NCBI GenBank assembly: GCA_036502085.1 | Contig: DASXZD010000038.1 | Span: 1-26,017 of the forward strand | Reading direction: 5' to 3' | Length of the DNA stretch: 26,017 bases | Source of the DNA: PALSA-505 sp036502085 | GTDB lineage: Bacteria; Actinomycetota; Actinomycetes; Streptosporangiales; Streptosporangiaceae | Shown: positions 21,154 to 26,017 of the stretch, piece by piece | How positions within the stretch are numbered: the stretch's first letter is position 1 | Layout: every line of letters starts with the position of its first letter | Made by a program: the position numbers and the translations under genes | Notes under the pieces: generated by a model | Database searches by the model: none | Seen by the model: only the letters and a program-made list of their open reading frames with translations | Told to the model about the DNA's origin: nothing

Positions 21154-22695
21154 GTGATACTCCGCAGCATCGCGGCGAAGACGGCGTATGGCGTGTGCTG
21201 CATGGCGGCGGCGGCAACGCTGACGGTCAGTTACTACGCTCGTACTTTCGTGAACGATGTGGGCAGCATCGGCTCATCGCATGCGATCAAGAGCGGGCCG
21301 TCGATCGGCGCGCAGAACATCCTGGTCATGGGCCTGGAGAGCCGCACCGACTATGACGGCAATATCCTGCCCGCCGACCTGCTGGCCGCGCTGCACGCCG
21401 GCAGCGTCCAGCAGGTCGAGAACGGCACCGGCGGGCAGGACACGAACACGCTGATCCTCATCCACATTTTCGCCGGCGGAAAGAGGGCGGTTGGGTTCTC
21501 GATCCCCCGCGATGACTGGGTTACCTTCCCGCAGGCTTACGAAGGCCAGCCGCAGGGCAAGATCGACCAGGCGTACGGCCTGGCCTGGGCCCAGAGCCTC
21601 AACGACGCCAGCTCCAAGCTGAGTAAGCACCAGCGCTACTTCCAGGCCAACGAGGCGGGACAGGCCGCCGCGGTGGCCTCGGTAGAGGCGCTGACGGGTG
21701 TCCATATTGATCACTTCGCCGAGGTAAACCTGGCCGGGTACTACGAGCTGGCCAGGGCCTTCGACGGCATTGAGGTGTGCGTGAAGTCGTGGAACCACGG
21801 TCAGAACCTGCGCGACACCAACTCCGGCTTCCGTGTGCGGCACGCGGGTTACCTGCACCTGGGACCGGGGCAGGCGCTGGCGTTCGTGCGCGAGCGGGAC
21901 AACCTGCCGAACGGCGACATCGACCGCACCTACCGCCAGCAGGCCGTCATCGATTACGTGGTATGGAAGCTCAAGAACGAAAACATGCTGGCGGACCTGT
22001 CGCGGCTCCAGTCGCTGCTATCGGTCGCTAAGCAGTACGTGATCACTGACTCCGGCTGGAACCTGGTGGACTTTGCCTCCGAGCTGCAGGGGCTGACCGG
22101 AAAGAACCTGACGTTGCGGACAGCGCCGATCCAGGGCTACCAGGTCTACTACCCGGGCGGGCAGGCCGAGGACGCGAACGCGATCGACCCTGCGGCGATC
22201 AAGAAGCTCGTGCTGACGACGTTCTACCCGCCGCCGAAGGCGAAGAAGGCGGCCAGCCCCAGGAAAGCCGTGCCCGCTTCGCCGTCGGCCACGACCGTGG
22301 ACGTGCTGAACGGCGGATACACCACCGGCCTGGCCGGCCAGGTATCGCACGCGCTGGCCGCGGCCGGCTACCAGGGCGGCCAGGTAGGCGACACGGCCTC
22401 GCAATCCGCGACCGAGGTGCGCTACGGGACCGGACCGGCGAACGCGGCCAACGCGGCCAAGATCGCCGCCGCCTTCGGCGTGACCGCGACCGCCAGCTCT
22501 TCGGTCGCGCCGGGACACGTGGAGATCGTGCTCGGCACCGACGCCACCGCCGTGCCCGGCTTCACCGCGTCCTCCGCACCGGCCGCGTCCGCTAGCTCGC
22601 CGCCCGCCTCGACCTCGGGAACCGACATCGGCACCTCCGGCGGCATCGGGTCGGTCAGCAGCAACGCCCCCTACGGCATCCCCTGCGAGTACTAG
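21154..22695 (+). CDS. LytR-CpsA-Psr (LCP) family protein with LytR_C domain
   Basis: This 513-residue protein has a short cytoplasmic start and a membrane anchor (about 8-28), then an extracytoplasmic LCP domain (about 54-285). Conserved residues are visible: NILVMGLESR (55-64), DTNTLILIHI (96-105), SIPRDDWV (116-123) and the FVRERDN-DIDRTYRQQ block (244-263). LCP enzymes transfer lipid-linked glycopolymers to peptidoglycan or galactan. A LytR_C-type domain follows (about 380-461, VDVLNGGYTTGLAGQVSHAL), and a Ser/Ala/Pro-rich tail ends in CEY. The GTG start overlaps the stop of a five-codon upstream frame (ATG at 21140), suggesting possible coupling. GGCGG just upstream is a weak ribosome-binding site. 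Confidence 0.93.
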   Translation: MILRSIAAKTAYGVCCMAAAATLTVSYYARTFVNDVGSIGSSHAIKSGPSIGAQNILVMGLESRTDYDGNILPADLLAALHAGSVQQVENGTGGQDTNTLILIHIFAGGKRAVGFSIPRDDWVTFPQAYEGQPQGKIDQAYGLAWAQSLNDASSKLSKHQRYFQANEAGQAAAVASVEALTGVHIDHFAEVNLAGYYELARAFDGIEVCVKSWNHGQNLRDTNSGFRVRHAGYLHLGPGQALAFVRERDNLPNGDIDRTYRQQAVIDYVVWKLKNENMLADLSRLQSLLSVAKQYVITDSGWNLVDFASELQGLTGKNLTLRTAPIQGYQVYYPGGQAEDANAIDPAAIKKLVLTTFYPPPKAKKAASPRKAVPASPSATTVDVLNGGYTTGLAGQVSHALAAAGYQGGQVGDTASQSATEVRYGTGPANAANAAKIAAAFGVTATASSSVAPGHVEIVLGTDATAVPGFTASSAPAASASSPPASTSGTDIGTSGGIGSVSSNAPYGIPCEY

Positions 22696-22740
22696 CCGCC
22701 GGTCCCGCCGGTCCCGCAGATTCCCCCGGCCGGGCTTGTG

Positions 22741-22760
22741 GCCTGCGATGCAAGGCAGGC
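22741..22760. repeat. small inverted repeat after the LCP gene
   Basis: GCCTGC and GCAGGC flank an 8-nt loop 45 bp after the LCP stop. It could be a weak terminator or part of the promoter region of the next gene. Just upstream, GCCGGTCCC is tandemly repeated (22696-22712). Confidence 0.25.
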
Positions 22761-22849
22761 ATCAAGGCGAGCGCAAGATGCGCGGCCAGGCTGGCTGTAA
22801 CGCGATTGTGCCGCAGTGCGGGACAGCGGGGATCCGAAGGGACGAGGCG

Positions 22850-23578
22850 ATGAAGGTGCTCAACTTCACCGCGAGGGGACGCTCGCGGGGCGACAGGGGA
22901 CGCGATAGCCTGCCGCGGCTTAGAGTCCGGGGCGAGCTCATCCTGCAGGAGCAGTACGGCACCGGGGAACGGGCCCGCCGGTTCTACGGCAAGCAGTTCA
23001 GCCGCCAGCTGACTCCAGAGATGAAGGAATTCATCGGCCGAATGGAAATGGCGTTCATCGCCACGAGCGACGCGGGCGGTGAATGCGACTGCAGCTTCCG
23101 GACCGGGGAGGCCGGTTTCCTGCGGGTGCTCGACGACAACACCATCGCCTACCCCGAGCTCAGGGGGAACGGCGTGATGGCGAGCCTGGGCAACATCCTG
23201 GAGAACCAGCACATCGGCATATTCATGGCCGACTTCACCCGTGATCTCATCGGGCTGCACGTCAACGGCGATGCCGAGATCGTCACGCCGGCGCACATGC
23301 GCGAGCTCGACAGCGGCCTGCCCGAGGAGGTCACGAACGCCGGCAAGCGGCCGGTCCAGTGGGTACTCGTTAACGTCACGGAGGCGTACATCCACTGCTC
23401 GAAGCACATTCCCAAGCTGATGCCCCAGTCCCGGGTCCGGCACTGGGGCACCGATAACCCGCGGCACAAGGGCGGCGACTACTTCGGCGTCGCCGCCCGG
23501 CTTCCGGCCGGATCGGAAGCCGGCCCGGGGCCAGCCGCGACCGTGGCGGCCAGAAGCCTGGACGAAGCCGCCGGCTAG
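22850..23578 (+). CDS. pyridoxamine 5'-phosphate oxidase family (FMN-binding-like) protein
   Basis: This 242-residue protein has a split-barrel flavin-binding pattern: EMKEFIGRMEMAFIATSDAG (57-76), CSFRTGEAGFLRVLDDNTIA, YPELRGNGVMASLGNILENQ and HIGIFMADF. This matches PPOX-type proteins, which bind FMN or F420 and act on small molecules. The C-terminal VNVTEAYIHCSKHIPKL is the family's conserved segment (YIHCxKH). The ATG at 22850 has GAGG about 3-4 nt upstream; the frame is open to 22736, but the extra residues are not family-like. The terminal 30 residues are a Gly/Ala-rich tail. The substrate is unknown. Confidence 0.88.
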   Translation: MKVLNFTARGRSRGDRGRDSLPRLRVRGELILQEQYGTGERARRFYGKQFSRQLTPEMKEFIGRMEMAFIATSDAGGECDCSFRTGEAGFLRVLDDNTIAYPELRGNGVMASLGNILENQHIGIFMADFTRDLIGLHVNGDAEIVTPAHMRELDSGLPEEVTNAGKRPVQWVLVNVTEAYIHCSKHIPKLMPQSRVRHWGTDNPRHKGGDYFGVAARLPAGSEAGPGPAATVAARSLDEAAG

Positions 23579-23596
23579 ACGGGCCTGACCGCCGCC

Positions 23597-23627
23597 TTGA
23601 CACGGCTGGTTGACGCGGCGATTTGAC
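23597..23627 (+). repeat. three TTGAC direct repeats, 13-bp period
   Basis: TTGAC occurs at 23597, 23610 and 23623, exactly 13 bp apart, the first two followed by [A/G]CGGC. The third is the -35 box of the PadR gene. The regular spacing suggests a binding array or duplicated promoter segment. Confidence 0.5.
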
Positions 23628-23651
23628 GCCTAGTTATGCTAGGCATAGAGT
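23623..23651 (+). promoter_or_regulatory. promoter and probable PadR operator
   Basis: TTGACG (23623-23628), a 17-bp spacer and TAGAGT (23646-23651) form a good sigma-70-type promoter. The spacer contains overlapping inverted repeats CCTAG-N5-CTAGG (23629-23643) and TATGC-TAG-GCATA (23635-23647). A repressor bound there would block the promoter. Transcription would start within a few bases of the ATG at 23660. Confidence 0.65.
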
Positions 23652-23659
23652 CCCTCGGT

Positions 23660-23983
23660 ATGAACAGGGAACGGCTCAAGGGAAATCTCGACCTGCTGCT
23701 GCTGTCGGTGCTCGCCGCCGGGCCCGGGCACGGGTACGCGATCATCTCGGCGCTGCGTGACCGCAGCGACGGCACGTTCGACCTGCCGGAGGGCACCGTG
23801 TACCCGGCGCTGCACCGGCTCGAGGACGCGGGGCTGCTGGCCAGCTCGTGGGCTGACGGGAACGGGCGGCGGCGCCGCGTGTACGGGCTCACCGACTCCG
23901 GAGCGGCGGCACTGGCCGCCGAGCAGACCGAGTGGCGCAGGTTCGCCGTCGGCGTTCAGGCCGTGGTGGGGGTGCAGGCGTGA
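23660..23983 (+). CDS. PadR family transcriptional regulator
   Basis: This 107-residue protein has a winged helix typical of PadR: NLDLLLLSVLAAGPGHGYAI, then EGTVYPALHRLEDAGLLASS and RRRRVYGLTDSGAAAL. PadR proteins bind palindromes as dimers and usually repress their own operon. The ATG at 23660 comes 8 nt after the -10 box, so the mRNA is nearly leaderless. The stop overlaps the GTG of the next gene (GTGA), linking it to a membrane protein. Autoregulation through the palindromes in the spacer is inferred. Confidence 0.93.
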   Translation: MNRERLKGNLDLLLLSVLAAGPGHGYAIISALRDRSDGTFDLPEGTVYPALHRLEDAGLLASSWADGNGRRRRVYGLTDSGAAALAAEQTEWRRFAVGVQAVVGVQA

Positions 23984-24798
23984 GCAAGCCGCGCGACCTG
24001 ATCGAGGAATACCTCAGCGACCTGCGGGCCAGCCTGGAACTCGCTCCGCAGGAGGCCGGGCTCGTCGTGGCCGAGGCCGAGGACCACCTGCGCGAGACCG
24101 CTGCCTGCGGGCTGGCGACGGGGATGACCGAGCACGAGGCGCAGCTGGCGGCAGTCTCGGCCTTCGGATCGATTAATGCGGTGGTGCGCGCGCACGCGTC
24201 CCGGCCTGACGGCTTCATCCGGGGCAGGACGCCGGCCGCCATCGGCGGCGACCTGATCCTGGCGGGCTGGAAGCTGGGCGGCATCGGGCTGGTCGCGGTC
24301 GGCATCAGCGGGCTGGTCGTGCTGCTGATGAACCTCGCGTTCGGCCGCGCGTTCACCGGCCAGGCCCCGGCCGGCGTGTCGTTCCAGAAGGCCGACTGTG
24401 CTCACTGGATGAGCTTGTGGCCGGCCGCGCACACCTGTGCCGCGGCCCACCTGCTGGAGGCCAGCAGCGACGCGGTCGTGCTGCGCGCCGGCGCTGGGGT
24501 GATGGGGGCGGCTCTGCTCGCGGCCTATGGCGTCGTCCGCTACGCCACGCGGCGGCGCGGGCGGGGTCCGGTCGTGGTGCTGGCCGGCTACTTCCCGCTG
24601 CTGGCCGCCGCGGTCTTCGGCGCCGGCGCTCTCGGGCTGGTCCTGGCCCAGCTCACCGGCTTCGGAATCACGCAGGGACTCGGCACCTACCTGAGCGGTG
24701 CCATCGTCGCGGCGGCCGCGGCGGCCTGGTACGCCAGCAAGGCCCGGCCGGCGATCCGGCACCTGAAGCGCGGGTGGGCGCGCTACGTCGCCCGATAA
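23980..24798 (+). CDS. PadR-linked integral membrane protein with HAAS-type N-terminal domain
   Basis: This 272-residue protein has an N-terminal helical region (RDLIEEYLSDLRASLELAPQ, EAEDHLRETAA, EAQLAAVSAFG; residues 4-63) matching the HAAS/permease-prefix domain often encoded directly after PadR. About four membrane helices follow (98-120, 168-188, 198-225, 237-252). The loop between the first two has Cys140 and Cys153, which could form a disulfide outside the membrane. The function is unknown. The GTG start overlaps the padR stop, so both are co-translated and presumably controlled together. Confidence 0.85.
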   Translation: MSKPRDLIEEYLSDLRASLELAPQEAGLVVAEAEDHLRETAACGLATGMTEHEAQLAAVSAFGSINAVVRAHASRPDGFIRGRTPAAIGGDLILAGWKLGGIGLVAVGISGLVVLLMNLAFGRAFTGQAPAGVSFQKADCAHWMSLWPAAHTCAAAHLLEASSDAVVLRAGAGVMGAALLAAYGVVRYATRRRGRGPVVVLAGYFPLLAAAVFGAGALGLVLAQLTGFGITQGLGTYLSGAIVAAAAAAWYASKARPAIRHLKRGWARYVAR

Positions 24799-24845
24799 CC
24801 CCGGGCTGACTCGATCCACTCCGCACGTCGGGAAAGGGTGTCGCC

Positions 24846-25631
24846 GTGCCTGTCCTGCTGCGAATGACGGGCGTCTACGCGCTCTACGCCCGCCGGCTGC
24901 GTCGCCAGGTCGTCGCCGGCCGGCTCCCCGAGCACGTCGGGCTGATCATGGACGGCAACCGCCGCTGGGCTCGCCAGGCGGGCATGGCGAACCCGAGCCT
25001 GGGCCACCGCGCCGGCGCTGAGCACGCCGAGCAGGTCTTGTCCTGGTGCGAGACCGTCGGCATCAAGAACATCACCGTGTTCATCTGCTCCACCGAGAAC
25101 CTGCGGCACCGCGACGACGCCGAGGTGGCATACCTGATGCAGGTGATCGAGGACGTGGTGACCGCACGGCTCGCGCGGCGCGAGGCGCGGTGGCAGGTGC
25201 ATGTCGCGGGCATGCTCGACGCGCTCCCCGACTCCACGGCACGAGCCCTCAAGGACGCCGTGGAGGCGACGCGTGACTGCACCGCGGGGGCGCACGTTAC
25301 GCTGGCCATCGGCTACGGCGGGCGGCAGGAGATCATTGACGCGGTGCGTGACCTGCTGGCCGAGGCCGACGCGGCCGGCGTGCCGATGGCCGACGTGGCC
25401 GCCAACCTGACCGCCGACGACATCGCCGCTCACCTGTACACGGTCGGCCGCCCCGAGCCCGATCTCGTGATCCGCACCAGCGGAGAGCAGCGCCTGTCCA
25501 ACTTCCTGCTCTGGCAAAGCGCCTACTCGGAGCTGTACTTCTGCGAGGCGTACTGGCCCGCGTTCCGCGAGATCGATTTCCTGCGCGCCCTCCGCAGCTA
25601 CGCGGCACGAAAACGCAGATACGGGGCCTGA
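24846..25631 (+). CDS. uppS: cis-prenyltransferase (isoprenyl diphosphate synthase, UppS family)
   Basis: This 261-residue enzyme adds isopentenyl diphosphate in cis to an allylic diphosphate, supplying polyprenyl phosphate carriers for cell-wall synthesis. The P-loop MDGNRRWA (35-42) contains the catalytic Asp36. Family residues are also present at STEN (82-85), PDLVIRTSGEQRLSNFLLWQ (with the IPP-binding Arg/Ser) and ELYFCEAYWPAF. The motif CSTENLRHR, not WSSENW, resembles the actinobacterial shorter-chain branch, so the product length is uncertain. The GTG start has a GGGAAAGGG-like ribosome-binding site about 8 nt upstream; an ATG at 24864 is an alternative start. The symbol is by family. 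Confidence 0.9.
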   Translation: MPVLLRMTGVYALYARRLRRQVVAGRLPEHVGLIMDGNRRWARQAGMANPSLGHRAGAEHAEQVLSWCETVGIKNITVFICSTENLRHRDDAEVAYLMQVIEDVVTARLARREARWQVHVAGMLDALPDSTARALKDAVEATRDCTAGAHVTLAIGYGGRQEIIDAVRDLLAEADAAGVPMADVAANLTADDIAAHLYTVGRPEPDLVIRTSGEQRLSNFLLWQSAYSELYFCEAYWPAFREIDFLRALRSYAARKRRYGA

Positions 25632-25660
25632 CGCCGTCGTGCCGCCTGGGGCTGACCGAA

Positions 25661-25666
25661 TATTCT
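25661..25666 (+). promoter_or_regulatory. -10 box of the right-end gene, probably leaderless
   Basis: TATTCT lies 7 nt upstream of the ATG at 25674. No ribosome-binding site is present in between and no clear -35 box is seen. Confidence 0.4.
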
Positions 25667-25673
25667 GAATGAC

Positions 25674-26017
25674 ATGGACAGCCGGGCGAGCGACAAAATC
25701 CCCGGAGCCAGGGTGCGCGTCAAGCGACACGTTCCGGACCCGCCCTCATCGGGCGCCAAGCCACGGGAGTGGCTGGCGCTAGCGGACGGAGCTGTCCAGG
25801 AAGCCAAGACCGAGGGATCTGCTCTTGCCCTCGTCGGCCAGCCGCTGCCGTACCAGCCGGGTCGCGCCGAGCGGCGCAGCGGCGTGCCCGCCAAGGTCAT
25901 AACGTCCGACCGCGTACCCAATTCTTGTACATGCTCGTGGGCGTATTCCCAGGGAAATCTGACCCTGAAGCACTACAACGCGGCGTGCCCGGTGCACCTG
26001 GAAATCCTCAGTAGCTA
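25674..26017 (+). CDS. hypothetical protein with Cys/His-rich motif (3' end cut by window)
   Basis: About 114 codons are readable from the ATG at 25674 and the frame is open at the window edge. The start is charged and Pro-rich. Near residues 88-110 lies NSCTCSWAYSQGNLTL followed by KHYNAACPVH, that is CxC, then His, then CPVH, a likely zinc-binding arrangement common in small actinomycete and phage-type proteins. I recognise no named family. It is preceded at 7 nt by a TATTCT box. Codon use is less G/C-biased near the end (AAT TCT TGT ACA) than in its neighbours. Confidence 0.6.
   Translation, partial: MDSRASDKIPGARVRVKRHVPDPPSSGAKPREWLALADGAVQEAKTEGSALALVGQPLPYQPGRAERRSGVPAKVITSDRVPNSCTCSWAYSQGNLTLKHYNAACPVHLEILSS

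Overview
The window is high-GC DNA (about 70%) with strongly G/C-biased third codon positions, many GTG starts, short gene spacing and several TANNNT -10 boxes lying only 6-8 nt before a start codon (probable leaderless mRNAs). Together with the three-gene proton-translocating transhydrogenase, the AraC-VOC pair, the DinB/DUF664 proteins and the LytR-CpsA-Psr protein, this points to an actinomycete (Actinomycetota). I cannot name the genus. I see no rRNA, tRNA, CRISPR array or intact insertion sequence.

Layout. 1-5100: a window-truncated double-GNAT gene (-), the operon pntAA-pntAB-pntB (+), and a D-2-hydroxyacid dehydrogenase (-) whose 3' end overlaps pntB. 5100-5424: a gene-poor stretch with a G-quadruplex motif, an 18-bp-arm hairpin and a possible 31-codon ORF. 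5425-12276: housekeeping and accessory enzymes, namely an FKBP isomerase, a GNAT stub, a cyclodeaminase/cyclohydrolase, a GNAT, an S4-domain RNA-binding protein, an alpha/beta hydrolase (-), an internally deleted GNAT, two convergent methyltransferases, an AraC-VOC pair and a quinone-oxidoreductase-like protein. 12382-14925: a DinB protein, a DUF445 membrane protein, a strong terminator and a second DinB protein (-).

14926-22695 looks different. It begins with about 900 bp of gene debris (a radical SAM fragment, a possible acetyltransferase fragment and a terminator-like palindrome). It continues with a sugar-nucleotidyltransferase-like gene (-), a NUDIX hydrolase (+), an unusual fusion of a sulfotransferase-like domain to a SUMF1/formylglycine-generating-enzyme-like domain (-), an HTH/TPR-type regulator translationally overlapped with a second NUDIX hydrolase (+), and a LytR-CpsA-Psr envelope polymer transferase (+). 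Direct repeats and a 12-bp-arm hairpin lie in the divergent promoter between the fusion gene and the regulator. This block is the best candidate for an uncharacterised system. My working inference is a regulated activated-sugar and sulfo-transfer pathway modifying a small molecule or cell-surface glycan.

22850-26017: a flavin/PPOX-type protein, a PadR regulator with a well-formed promoter and operator coupled to a HAAS-type membrane protein, a cis-prenyltransferase (UppS family), and a window-truncated hypothetical protein with a Cys/His-rich motif.
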